DNA of 50,304 nucleotides, from NCBI RefSeq assembly GCF_005774735.1, contig NZ_VBUM01000012.1, positions 1-50,304 on the forward strand, in the 5' to 3' direction. Made by a program: the position numbers and the translations under genes. The notes under the pieces are model-generated. The model saw only the letters and a program-made list of their open reading frames with translations, had not been told where the DNA came from and searched no databases. This document shows positions 34,673 to 42,911 of the stretch, in pieces. Source of the DNA: Microbacterium sp. 5K110 (lineage in GTDB: Bacteria > Actinomycetota > Actinomycetes > Actinomycetales > Microbacteriaceae). Numbering within the stretch: the first letter of the stretch is position 1; each line of letters begins with the position of its first letter.

Positions 34673-36019
34673 TCAGCGTGACATGATGATGACGTCCTGC
34701 GTGGCGGTTGCGACGGCGACTCCGTCCTTCACGATCCACGCCTGCACCCAGTGAGCGCCGGGGAAGTCGCTGGTCTCGCGGATGAGTTCGCCGCGCTTGA
34801 GGATCTCGCCACGGAAGGCCTTCCTGTTGGCAGCCTCGGGCCCGGCGTTGCGCACCTTCCAGTACACGTCGTAGGGGCCGTCCACCGTGCAGTCCGCGAT
34901 CTGGAACTCGAGGGCCCGGCCGATGGGGACGAGGTTTCCATTCGTTGCCAGTGGACGGAAACGTCCCCTGCCCTTCTTCGTCGGCGACATCTTCCCGACG
35001 ATTCGAAACGTCGACGTGGGATCCCGCTGCTCCGGGAAGCCGTACTGTTCGGTCAGCGTCTTCTCTCCGGGAGCCATCTGATGCTCGTACGTGGGCAGAG
35101 CGGCTGAGGCAGCCAGGGCGAGAGACGACGTCGTGCTCGCACCGAACGAGTCCCCGAACAGCTTCTGCCACTTCTCGACGCTGTCAGATGCTTCAGCGTC
35201 GAGGGCTTCGCGAGCGAGCCGCGCCCACCGCTTCAATTGGCTCTTGAGGTTGTCGAACCCTGTCTGAGTGAGACGGTCCGCGAGGTTCTGGCCGATGCGG
35301 TCATCCACCCACGGCGGAGCGGGGTGCACGTCGAGGTAGTCGCGGAGGTCTTCGAGCAGGGCAGTGAAGGTCGTCGCGACGTTACCGTAGTCATCGACTC
35401 CTGCGAAGCTCTTCACCCGCTCGGCCAGCAACGCACCGAGCACAACGGAGGGACAGTCGATGGAACTGCGGTCGCGAAGCCACTTTGCAAGGCGAATGAC
35501 GCGAATGAGGTGGCCGTTAGTCGTGCTGTTCTGCTGTTTGAGCCAGCGGGTGAACTCCGTCGGGTCCTGACGTAGGAACTCGTTCTTCGTGCGGTGAGTG
35601 ATGTACGTCTTGCCGTCGGTGCGCTCCACGAACGGTACGACGTCGATGTGGAAGCTGTTTGCGAACTGGATCGTCACGCATCGTTTGCCAAGTACGGTCT
35701 TGTCGGCGTAGCGCGGCACTGCGTCGAGCGCGTTCTTGAGTTCGACGGTGTACTTCTTCGGTTCCCAGTCCACCTGCTCGACCATCGGCAGGAGGACGTC
35801 GGCGTCGAAGTCGTTGCCGGAGAGCGGCTTGATGATGGTGCCGTGAGCGAACGAGCCCTGCGGGATGAGACTTCCGTCGAGCTTGTCCTCGAGCAGGGTG
35901 CTCTCCTCCAGCGCCGTGTCCAGTGAGGACGTCCGGGTGTGGAGGAGGTCGAGACGAGTCTGGTTGAGGTTGACGTGGTCGCGGAGGAAGAGATTGAACT
36001 CCTTGATGCGCGCGGTCAT
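34673..36019 (-). CDS. CD-NTase (CBASS nucleotidyltransferase) with AGS-C sensor domain
   Basis: A 448-residue enzyme. The nucleotidyltransferase core shows GSFAHGT (Gly55-Ser56), the metal pair Asp72/Asp74 in NDFDADVLL and a third Asp126 in FHIDVVPF. After the helical domain, residues ~325-448 match the AGS-C sensor: TFRIVGKMSP, LVPIGRALEFQI, YDVYWKVRNAGPEA and AHWVQAWIVKDG. It should make a cyclic oligonucleotide when phage infection is sensed. ATG 36019 overlaps the Cap5 stop by four bases. The nucleotide product cannot be read from sequence alone. Confidence 0.88.
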   Translation of the reverse strand: MTARIKEFNLFLRDHVNLNQTRLDLLHTRTSSLDTALEESTLLEDKLDGSLIPQGSFAHGTIIKPLSGNDFDADVLLPMVEQVDWEPKKYTVELKNALDAVPRYADKTVLGKRCVTIQFANSFHIDVVPFVERTDGKTYITHRTKNEFLRQDPTEFTRWLKQQNSTTNGHLIRVIRLAKWLRDRSSIDCPSVVLGALLAERVKSFAGVDDYGNVATTFTALLEDLRDYLDVHPAPPWVDDRIGQNLADRLTQTGFDNLKSQLKRWARLAREALDAEASDSVEKWQKLFGDSFGASTTSSLALAASAALPTYEHQMAPGEKTLTEQYGFPEQRDPTSTFRIVGKMSPTKKGRGRFRPLATNGNLVPIGRALEFQIADCTVDGPYDVYWKVRNAGPEAANRKAFRGEILKRGELIRETSDFPGAHWVQAWIVKDGVAVATATQDVIIMSR

Positions 36020-37212
36020 TCGCCGACCTCTATCGCCGCCTTGTATGCGTCGTCTCGGAGCTGGTAGACGACGATGTTCGGCTGCGCCGCGCGCATCCGA
36101 TGCCGACCCATCGTGATGGCCGCCGGCGCGGGTGCGGCGGCGACCAGGTGCAGGACACGCACGCCCGGAAGGTCGCTCTCGATACGCGCGAGCGCGTCCC
36201 TCCACGCGAGCGCGAACGACTCCTGGGCCGAGCGGCTGCCCAGCAGGTCCGGACGCGGCGGCTGGTCCTTCGGCGTGATGGTGACCCTGGGGAGATTCCT
36301 CAGGTGGCCTGGGAGACGCTCTTCCTTCACAGGTGCGCTCAGCTCGACGAGCACTGCTGCCTCGTTCGAGTCGCCGGCACTCATGACGGTCTCGAACGCT
36401 GGGACATTACCGTCTCCGTCACTCCACGCCCAGGCGGTCACGTCATCTGTGCGCTTCCGCGCGAAGAGCCGCGTCTCGGTCTTGTCGTCGAGCTTGGACC
36501 CGAGATAGACGAGCGACGGGATAGGGGCCAGAGCGAAGACGCTGAGCGACTCTACGTCGCCGGCAGCCACCGCCTCCGCGATTCGGGCCGTGAACCGGTC
36601 GATCTCCGTTCGATGGGCGTCCCACGCCCATCCGTCGTCGTCGTTCCCAGGGAGGTGGATGGTGAAGGCCCCGTTGCGCGTATCTTCCCCCATGCCCGTG
36701 TAGCCATCGTGACGTAGTGCCTCCGCAACCTGAGGAAGCGATATCGGTGCTCTCGTCCCGCGGACGTCGGCACTCACCGTCACGACGGATGTACGCCGCA
36801 GCGTTGCGAAGTCGGTGACCTCCCGCACCCGCTTCTCATGGAGCAGCTTCTTGGTGGTCAGGAACTCAACCGTGTACTGGTCACGGTACGCCTTGTCGTC
36901 GACTCTCTTGTGGCACGAGTAGCACAGCAACATCAGATTCTCTTCAAACGCGCGCTCGTCAGCGGCCAGCGCAGAACCGCCTCGAGGGGACTCCTTACCC
37001 GATCGTGCTCCGACGATGTGTGCGATCTGCCCGTTAGGGATCGCGTGCCATGACCAATCGGTGGCGTCCAAGAGGTAGGTGGAGCAGAGCACGCACCGCC
37101 CCGCCGCTTTGGCCCAAAGGCGCAGCCGTGTGCTCTCCGGTACGTCCTTCCGAAGCACCGCGGTGTCGCGTTCCGGGACCTCGATGAGTTCCTTCGTCGA
37201 CTGTGTCGTCAT
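36016..37212 (-). CDS. cap5: Cap5: HNH endonuclease-SAVED effector of CBASS
   Basis: A 398-residue effector. The N-terminal HNH nuclease has C40-x2-C43, GQIAHIV (His65), ENLMLLC (Asn92) and CYSCHKR (C97-x2-C100-H101). From about residue 140 a SAVED domain follows, with the characteristic LSVFALAPIPSLVYLG and VLHLVAAAPAPAAITMGR strands that bind the cyclic nucleotide. Ligand binding oligomerises Cap5 and triggers non-specific DNA cleavage and cell death in known systems. ATG 37212 is preferred over 37230, which lacks a ribosome site. Confidence 0.9.
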   Translation of the reverse strand: MTTQSTKELIEVPERDTAVLRKDVPESTRLRLWAKAAGRCVLCSTYLLDATDWSWHAIPNGQIAHIVGARSGKESPRGGSALAADERAFEENLMLLCYSCHKRVDDKAYRDQYTVEFLTTKKLLHEKRVREVTDFATLRRTSVVTVSADVRGTRAPISLPQVAEALRHDGYTGMGEDTRNGAFTIHLPGNDDDGWAWDAHRTEIDRFTARIAEAVAAGDVESLSVFALAPIPSLVYLGSKLDDKTETRLFARKRTDDVTAWAWSDGDGNVPAFETVMSAGDSNEAAVLVELSAPVKEERLPGHLRNLPRVTITPKDQPPRPDLLGSRSAQESFALAWRDALARIESDLPGVRVLHLVAAAPAPAAITMGRHRMRAAQPNIVVYQLRDDAYKAAIEVGE

Positions 37213-37263
37213 CGTGCGCTGCTCTCTCATGAGGGAGCGACCGCAGGTTCGCGGCCGCTCCGG

Positions 37264-37422
37264 TTAGTTCTTCTCGTTGCGTACGCCCTTGTGCTGATCT
37301 GGGCTGCCGTTCATGATGCGACCTGTGGCGGTATCCCGCTTGAACCAGGTGCCGTTGTGCTGGAACTCGCTCCGGCCGCGCACGGCGCCGTTGCGATGAC
37401 CGCGTCCGGTGTTCTTCGCCAC
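37264..37422 (-). CDS. 52-residue basic protein in the CBASS operon
   Basis: GTG 37422 is preceded by AGGAGGTGA, the strongest ribosome site in this window, so high expression is expected. The product is basic and has almost no hydrophobic core: MAKNTGRGHRNGAVRGRSEF, a WFKRDTATGRIM segment and a tail KGVRNEKN. Such composition suggests a nucleic-acid- or protein-binding peptide. It lies 51 bp upstream of Cap5. Similar small Lys/Arg/Gly proteins are, to my recollection, often seen in bacterial defence loci, but I cannot name a family. Confidence 0.7.
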   Translation of the reverse strand: MAKNTGRGHRNGAVRGRSEFQHNGTWFKRDTATGRIMNGSPDQHKGVRNEKN

Positions 37423-37499
37423 GCTCTCACCTCCTCCGGAGGCGGCTTGTGGGTGCCTCCACCATGTAGTCGAGGCAGCACCGTCAGGTGTAAGCGCCA

Positions 37500-38507
37500 T
37501 CAGCGGCAGTCGACGCAGATGCCGTCCGAGAGGAGGGCGGGGCGGTACAGCAAACCGCACTCCGTGCAAAGTTCGTCGAGTACGGCGGCCCGTTCGCATC
37601 TGCAGAGCCCGCACTTCGGACAGTAGGGCTTCCCACATGTTGGGCAGGCATAGCCCCGCACCTGGAAGTCCGTGCCGCAGCAGTAGCCCCGCAGTTGGAG
37701 TCGAGTGTCGAAGGCGCGGTCGATGAACGGCGCGGCAGTCCCGGGGGTCCATAGGTCGGTGTCCGCGAAGACGCACACGATCTTCTGGCGTGTGACTACG
37801 ACATCTACGTAGAAGTCATCCTCGCTCCACCGTCCGCGCCACCTGATCCGCTCGGTGCGAGTCGCCTTCTCCGGAAGCTCAAGGAGATGGTGCCCTTCGG
37901 GGAGGCGCTGGCCGCGCCAGGGGATGACCTCAGGCCATCCCCTTTCCGGATCGGGGCGGACGCTGGCGTCTGTGACCTCCCCGGTGAGCCTGTCGATGAG
38001 GGCAATGGCGCCCATGCCGCGCAGTTGTTCTGCGACGGCAATCATGCATACTGGGTGGCTGGCATGGGTCGCGTCGTAGAGGTCGAGTATGTGATGCGCG
38101 CGAACCGGACCGGACCCGATGAGCTCCGCGGCGATCTGCGCCGGAAGCAGCAACTCTCTCGCGAATCGGTCGCAGATCGTCTCGAGCACTCTGCCGTCGT
38201 TGTCGTTGTCGGCAAGCCAGTCCAGCACCGGATCCAGTCGAGCGACCGCCCAGTGTCCAAGCTCGTGAGCAAGCGTGAAGTTCTCTCGCCGGTTACCCGT
38301 GGGACGGTATAGCACTACCCCGTCGTCCAAGAAGGACATTCCGTCGCAAAATCCGCCATCCTCGCGCGATTGGCTGAGGTCAGCGGCGGGTTCGACCACG
38401 AGGTCAAGCTGGGATGTGAGGGTTGCGAGGGGGGCGCTAGGAAACCCGGCCCGGACGTCAGCCGGTAGCGCCTCTACGGCGAGACGAACGCAGTCGTCAA
38501 TATTCAC
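37500..38507 (-). CDS. ImmA/IrrE-type metallopeptidase with Cys-rich C-terminus
   Basis: A 335-residue protein. The zincin motif is HELGH (His81, Glu82, His85), with the third ligand probably Glu109 in LETICDRFARELLLP, the ImmA/IrrE pattern. The C-terminal ~80 residues hold many Cys in CxxC-like pairs (YCCGTD, ACPTCGKPYCPKC, LCTECG, ICVDC), a zinc-ribbon-like extension not usual for ImmA. GTG 38507 was chosen for AAGG six bases upstream and the 11-bp overlap with the XRE gene. By analogy with ImmA/ImmR and the CBASS-linked CapP/CapH pair, it probably cleaves the adjacent XRE protein to derepress the operon. Confidence 0.83.
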   Translation of the reverse strand: MNIDDCVRLAVEALPADVRAGFPSAPLATLTSQLDLVVEPAADLSQSREDGGFCDGMSFLDDGVVLYRPTGNRRENFTLAHELGHWAVARLDPVLDWLADNDNDGRVLETICDRFARELLLPAQIAAELIGSGPVRAHHILDLYDATHASHPVCMIAVAEQLRGMGAIALIDRLTGEVTDASVRPDPERGWPEVIPWRGQRLPEGHHLLELPEKATRTERIRWRGRWSEDDFYVDVVVTRQKIVCVFADTDLWTPGTAAPFIDRAFDTRLQLRGYCCGTDFQVRGYACPTCGKPYCPKCGLCRCERAAVLDELCTECGLLYRPALLSDGICVDCR

Positions 38508-39153
38508 GTGCGCCTTCGACCGAACGTACGAGGGTGTCCAGCGCACTGAGGACCTGGTCAGTGTCCGGCAGTTGTCCACGGTAGACCGTCGCGGCCATTC
38601 GGCTATCGAGTTCCGCCCGCGCTACCGCAAGAGCGATGTGCCTGACCCGAGCCCAACGCGCAACGATGTCCTCGAATGCCGGCGCCCTCCGAATTGCTTC
38701 GAAGCGATCTGTCGCGGCGTCCGGCGGTTGAATGAGCGCGTCGACGGCGACCGCCAACTCATCGGCGATTGCCTGCACGAGCGCCGGGGGAACGTCAGCG
38801 GCTGCGTTCTGCCATCGAACGACATCGGCTGTCGAAGGGTCCCAGCCGCGCAACTTCAGCCGCTGAGCGAGCGCGCTGGGGGCGATCCGAGCGTGTTGCC
38901 GGGCTCGTGTGAATGATCGCGGGTCCAAAGAGCACTCTCGATCCGGGACAAGCCCGAGCATGGCAGCAACCGGGTCCTCATCCAGTGGCGGTGCCCCCTG
39001 CGTTGCGAGCCACGCCGCGTCAGCGGTGAACACCAACGCGTCAAGGTGCGCCGCCTCCTCGGCGCTCGCACGCGATTTGCGTAGCAGTGTGGTTCGTTCG
39101 TCCGGCCGGGCGACCAGTTCGGTGAGGAGTCGGTCAAACTCTTCTTCGTTCAT
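38497..39153 (-). CDS. XRE-type regulator with an anti-sigma-like N-terminal region
   Basis: A 218-residue protein. Residues ~80-140 form an XRE helix-turn-helix (FTRARQHARIAPSALAQRLK, then WDPSTADVVRWQ and ALVQAIADELAV). The N-terminal ~75 residues (helical, with DALVFTADAAWLATQGAPPL and DEDPVAAMLGL) are spaced like small anti-sigma domains, though without Cys. The rest is helical. GGAAAGGAG precedes ATG 39153, which overlaps the sigma stop by four bases. It most likely represses this operon and may also hold the sigma factor encoded just before it; the second role is inference. Confidence 0.72.
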   Translation of the reverse strand: MNEEEFDRLLTELVARPDERTTLLRKSRASAEEAAHLDALVFTADAAWLATQGAPPLDEDPVAAMLGLVPDRECSLDPRSFTRARQHARIAPSALAQRLKLRGWDPSTADVVRWQNAAADVPPALVQAIADELAVAVDALIQPPDAATDRFEAIRRAPAFEDIVARWARVRHIALAVARAELDSRMAATVYRGQLPDTDQVLSALDTLVRSVEGAREY

Positions 39154-39674
39154 CTGGTCACTCCTTTCCGTACAAGCTCTTCGCGAAGCTTCAGCAACGC
39201 CGCCTTCAATATCTGGTTCACGCGCGGGCGGCTCACGCCGAGCTCATCTGCCACTTCACCCTGGGACCTCTGCTTCTGAATGATCTCTCGGACGACCTGT
39301 CGTTCGCGTTCATTGAGTACGGCCATGCTGTCCCACACATGTGCTCCGACGCGAGCCTGGTCTAGCTTTTCATCAGTGTCGGCGACAGCGTCCTCGCCGG
39401 GGTTGGCGTGGTCGTCCTGTTCCATGTCGAGCGCACGACCAAAGTGCCCAACGTCGGCGGCGCGGATGCGGTCGTAGGCCTTGTTCTTCACAACCCGCAC
39501 GAGGAACGCCTCCCAGTTGCGGATCTCATCGGTTGGCGGGGACTTCATCACTGACAGGATCGCTTCGAGTACGACGTCTTCCTTCTCGTCCTGCAGGCCG
39601 ACTTCACGCAGAACTGACGCGGCCACGCGGTGAAGCGTGTCCTTGTGCTGCAGATACAGCGGTCCGATGTCCAC
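39150..39674 (-). CDS. Sigma-70-family factor in front of the CBASS operon
   Basis: About 174 residues from GTG 39674 (AAGG six bases upstream; a TTG at 39707 would add 11 residues). Region 2 is near residues 15-70 (EDVVLEAILSVM, NWEAFLVRVVKNKAYDRIRA) and region 4 near 120-165 (LNERERQVVREIIQ, SQGEVADELGVSRPRVNQIL). Size and layout match small, ECF-like factors. The open frame extends to 40199 but that part is not protein-like. It is the first gene of a sigma-XRE-peptidase-CBASS unit and probably drives its own operon. Confidence 0.78.
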   Translation of the reverse strand: MDIGPLYLQHKDTLHRVAASVLREVGLQDEKEDVVLEAILSVMKSPPTDEIRNWEAFLVRVVKNKAYDRIRAADVGHFGRALDMEQDDHANPGEDAVADTDEKLDQARVGAHVWDSMAVLNERERQVVREIIQKQRSQGEVADELGVSRPRVNQILKAALLKLREELVRKGVTR

Positions 39675-40623
39675 GAGCGCCTTACGTCCCCGAGCAAACC
39701 GAATCAACCATCGAATGTTCTCTCCACGGTGTAGTCGGGACAGGCTCCCGAGATGTAAGCAGCACTCACGCCGATTCTGTCGGAGTTCGCCCTTCTGCAC
39801 GCGCGACACACAGCTGGCGTCGCGCCAGCCGTGAGCCACGGCCCGGACCTCCTCGCAATCGTGGCTTGACTCGGCACGCGCTATGTCAGTGTCGTGACCT
39901 TCGGGCGGAGCATGCGCCACCCGCGGGGCAGCCAGCCGCCGAGTGCGGGCGAGCCGGTCGCCCAGCGTGCAGAAGGAGCTGATTGACGTGCAGTAAGAGC
40001 GGCGTCGAAGAGCGGTGCGCGTTAAGTCTGTCCATCTCGACGCCCGTTGACTGTGCCCTGAAGGCGCACGCGAGCGCCCTCCTCGATGAGTCCCTAGGGA
40101 CGAGGCCCATCCTCGCCAACTGACCCGAGGGCGAAGCGCTCGTCCGCTACCTGCGGTCGACGCTGTCTCGGCATGGGGGTACACCCACGCATACCTCAAT
40201 TACCGAAGTGCCCATATCGACATCGCGTGGACATTTCATCCGCGAAATGGATATCTCAGAAAAACCCCTACAACTAAATCGCACAGAACTGTGGGTTCCC
40301 GCTCGAGATGGCATGAACCCCTCGCGATTCCACGGTAGTTGGCAACGGTTTCAGGGCCAGGATTCCACGCGAAATGGCATTTTCCTACAGTTGGTCCGAC
40401 TCAACTCAGATGCCCGCTTGCGGCAGGCAGATCGACCTAGAGTGTGTTAACGAGTGAGCAGCCGCGCCGTTCAGAGGCGAGGGCGATCGCCGACGGGGCG
40501 GCTCACTCTTCTCCTCATCCCGGTGTTGCTCAGCGCGACCGGCGTCCTCGATCTCCGCATTCCTTGGCCGTGGCTCCATGGCGAGTCCGCGGGGGATCGT
40601 CCGGTCGAGCACTCACCCCTGAG
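39675..40623. other. Non-coding interval, with an AT-rich stretch at 40200-40445
   Basis: No convincing gene lies between the sigma gene and the LysE remnant. The upstream half must contain the promoter of the sigma-led operon, but I cannot place it. The 40200-40445 stretch is markedly AT-richer than anything nearby and has the word CGCGAAATGG twice (40241-40250 and 40368-40377), both within short ATTTC/GAAAT-type repeats. This looks like foreign or decayed DNA at the right edge of the island. Confidence 0.45.
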
Positions 40624-41095
40624 AGCCCTGTCAAGGTGAGCTGGACCGGGACAGCCGCTGGAGTGCTCTATCTCGCGTGGCTGGCGTCCGCAACCCTGCG
40701 CCCCGGCGGCAACGGGCTATTCGAGACACAATCCCACGCGCGCGACTCCCGGTCGAAGCTGTTCCGGATGGGGCTCGTCACCAACCTGCTCAACCCCAAG
40801 GCCGCTGTCATGTAACTCGCGATCATCCCGCAGTTCATAGATCACGGGCAGGGAAACACGACCGCTCAGGGATTCGTTCTCGGCGGAGTTCAGATCATCG
40901 TCAGGATGATCGTCAACTCCCTCATCGTGCTGGGCGCCGGCACAATCTCCGGATTCGTGTCGACGCGACTCACATGGATCCGGCACCCCGCTCGGCGCAG
41001 TGGCGGTCACGCTGGCCAGAGAGGTCCCGCAATGCATCTCGCCCCTGAACCGGGCGATCATGCTGCAGGACCTCCGTGAGACGCCGCTCAGATAG
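40624..41095 (+). pseudogene. LysE/RhtB-family exporter remnant
   Basis: The frame from about 40624 reads GVLYLAWLASATLRPGG, LFRMGLVTNLLNPKAAVM, then a TAA stop at 40813-40815, where LysE proteins have MYLAIIPQF. It continues LAIIPQFIDHGQGNTTAQGF, VLGGVQIIV and SLIVLGAGTISGFVSTR. A frameshift near 40980 leads into TPLGAVAVTLAREVP, the usual C-terminal end, stopping at 41095. The N-terminal ~70 residues of the family are missing. A truncation, a nonsense mutation and a frameshift make this a clear pseudogene. Confidence 0.85.
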
Positions 41096-41235
41096 ACCGT
41101 CCTCCGGAAGCTCGACGAGTACGAATGACCCTTTCTGAAGGGATTGAACAGGACTGTTGTTCTGCACAGATTCTGCTAGGTAGAGTGGGATTCCATCCGA
41201 CGGAACCCGCCGTCGGTGAACAAAGGAGTTCCAGA

Positions 41236-41949
41236 ATGCGCATCGTCTTGGTTCATGGAGGTTGGCAGGGTGGTTGGGCGTGGGACGGCGTTGTCGCTGA
41301 GCTCACGAAGGCAGGCCACGAGGTATGGGCCCCAACCTTGCAGGGTCACGGTGACAACGACGACCGTGCAGGTGTCACGCTCTCGACCATGGCGGACAAT
41401 CTCATCGGCCGGATCGCCGACAAGGGGTGGGACCGGTTCGTCGTAGTCGGCCACAGTGGCGGCGGCCCGCTCATCCAACTCGTAGCTGAGGCGATGCCGG
41501 AGCAGGTGGAGCAGGCGATCTTCATCGACGCGTGGGTACTCGCCGACGGCGAGTCGATCAATGCGATCCTCCCCGCCGAGTTGGCGAATTTCGCCCGTGG
41601 CACAGCCGCGTCCTCGCCCGACCAGAGCGTGCCGATCCCGCCGCAGCTATTCATGACGGCTTTCTTGCAGGACGGATCGGAGGAGCTTCACGCGCAGGTC
41701 GAGCCTCGTCTGGTGCCGTCGCCTGGCGGTTGGCTCGACGAGCCGATCCGTCTTCGGACGGCCGGCACCGGTGACGTGCCGAGCGGCTACATCTTCCTGC
41801 AAGAGGATCGGGCTGTGCCGCAGGAGTTGTACCGCGCATCAGCAGACCGGCTCACGAACCCCACGACCGCGAGCTCGCCGGGGAGCCACCAGGCAATGTT
41901 GACGCGCCCTGTGGAACTGGCAGCAGCCATCGTCTCCGTCATGTCGTGA
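41236..41949 (+). CDS. Alpha/beta-hydrolase (small esterase-like)
   Basis: A 237-residue hydrolase. The oxyanion block VLVHGGWQGGWAWD and nucleophile elbow VVGHSGGGP (Ser near 77) are clear; an acid near FIDAWV and a His near GSHQAML complete the triad. Size and HGGW-GGWAWD resemble plant-type methylesterases and EstC-like bacterial esterases. AAGGAG precedes ATG 41236. It is coupled to a second hydrolase by a four-base overlap and shares the word CAGATTCTG upstream with the dioxygenase cluster, suggesting it cleaves an aromatic ester that feeds the pathway. Confidence 0.82.
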   Translation: MRIVLVHGGWQGGWAWDGVVAELTKAGHEVWAPTLQGHGDNDDRAGVTLSTMADNLIGRIADKGWDRFVVVGHSGGGPLIQLVAEAMPEQVEQAIFIDAWVLADGESINAILPAELANFARGTAASSPDQSVPIPPQLFMTAFLQDGSEELHAQVEPRLVPSPGGWLDEPIRLRTAGTGDVPSGYIFLQEDRAVPQELYRASADRLTNPTTASSPGSHQAMLTRPVELAAAIVSVMS

Positions 41950-42860
41950 CGACGTTTCGCTCTTTCGCGACTTCCGCTGGGACCGTCGCTTACGCCGAAT
42001 GGCTGCCCGGCGGCCCCGCCCGTGCGACGGTGCTGCTCGTTCACGGCGGGGGGGTGGGCCCCGATGGCTGGAGTCGAGCGATCGGCGGGCGACCCGGGTG
42101 GGCGCCCCGTCTCGCCGAGGCCGGATACCGCGCGGTCGTGATGACGTGGCCTGGGTTGTCGGCTGGCGGCGCATGGGACCCCGACACGCCGCTGGATGGG
42201 GCGGCGGTCGCCGGCGCGATCGTGGAGCTAATCGCTGCGCTCGGCGGCCCGGTTGTCCTCGTGGTCCACTCCATGTCCGCCGCTTTCGGCTATCGGGTCG
42301 CTTTCCACCATCGGGATTCACTGATCGCCCTAGTCGCGCTGGCGCCCGCTCCCCCCGGGGATATCCAGCCCGAGCCCGCCGTGCTGGAAGAGGACGCCGA
42401 TCACATCGTCGTCCAGGGACGCCCGCTCACCTGGAGGCTTCCCCGTCGCGGCTGGTGGCATCCCGGACCAGAGTTCATCGAGGCGAAGCTGGTCGGTGCG
42501 AGCGAGCAGTTCCCACCCGGTCACCTGGACGAGCTCCGTTCACAGCTGGTGCCAATCCCAGCCGGGCTCCTCCTCGAGCGGCAGAACGTCCGCGGTGCGC
42601 AGGTCCACATCGGCGACAGGGAGTTGGACGGCCTACCGACCCTCGTGATGGTCGGTACCCACGACACCGATCATCCGATCGAGTCGGACCGCGCGACTGC
42701 AGACTGGCTCGCCGAGCGGGGCGGCGATGTCAGGTTCGTCGCGTTGACGGCAGCGAACGTGGCTGGCAACGGCCACATGCTGATGCAGGAGTCGAACAGC
42801 GATGCGGTGCTCAACCTGGTGACGGAGTGGCTCGGTCCAAATGTACGCCCGCGGCGGTGA
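41946..42860 (+). CDS. Alpha/beta-hydrolase, second of the pair
   Basis: A 304-residue hydrolase starting at GTG 41946 within the previous stop (GTGA). HGGGVGPDGW is the oxyanion motif, VVHSMSAAFGY the nucleophile elbow with Ser in HSMSA, GTHDTDHP holds the acid and AGNGHMLM the His. The elbow differs from the common GxSxG in having Val-His before Ser. Residues ~135-210 would be the lid. With the first hydrolase it may attack a diester or two related esters. Substrate unknown. Confidence 0.78.
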   Translation: MTTFRSFATSAGTVAYAEWLPGGPARATVLLVHGGGVGPDGWSRAIGGRPGWAPRLAEAGYRAVVMTWPGLSAGGAWDPDTPLDGAAVAGAIVELIAALGGPVVLVVHSMSAAFGYRVAFHHRDSLIALVALAPAPPGDIQPEPAVLEEDADHIVVQGRPLTWRLPRRGWWHPGPEFIEAKLVGASEQFPPGHLDELRSQLVPIPAGLLLERQNVRGAQVHIGDRELDGLPTLVMVGTHDTDHPIESDRATADWLAERGGDVRFVALTAANVAGNGHMLMQESNSDAVLNLVTEWLGPNVRPRR

Positions 42861-42911
42861 GGATGGTGCAGTTGATCGCGACCCGGGCTCCGGACATCTG
42901 TGATGGCCTGA

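Noticed and set aside
31320..39674. Possible prophage or integrative element around the defence genes
   Set aside because: No integrase, recombinase, tRNA or flanking direct repeat is visible inside the window.
39675..40199. N-terminal extension of the sigma gene to 40199
   Set aside because: No family resemblance, skewed Arg/Ser/His composition; a GTG with ribosome site at 39674 fits the family length.
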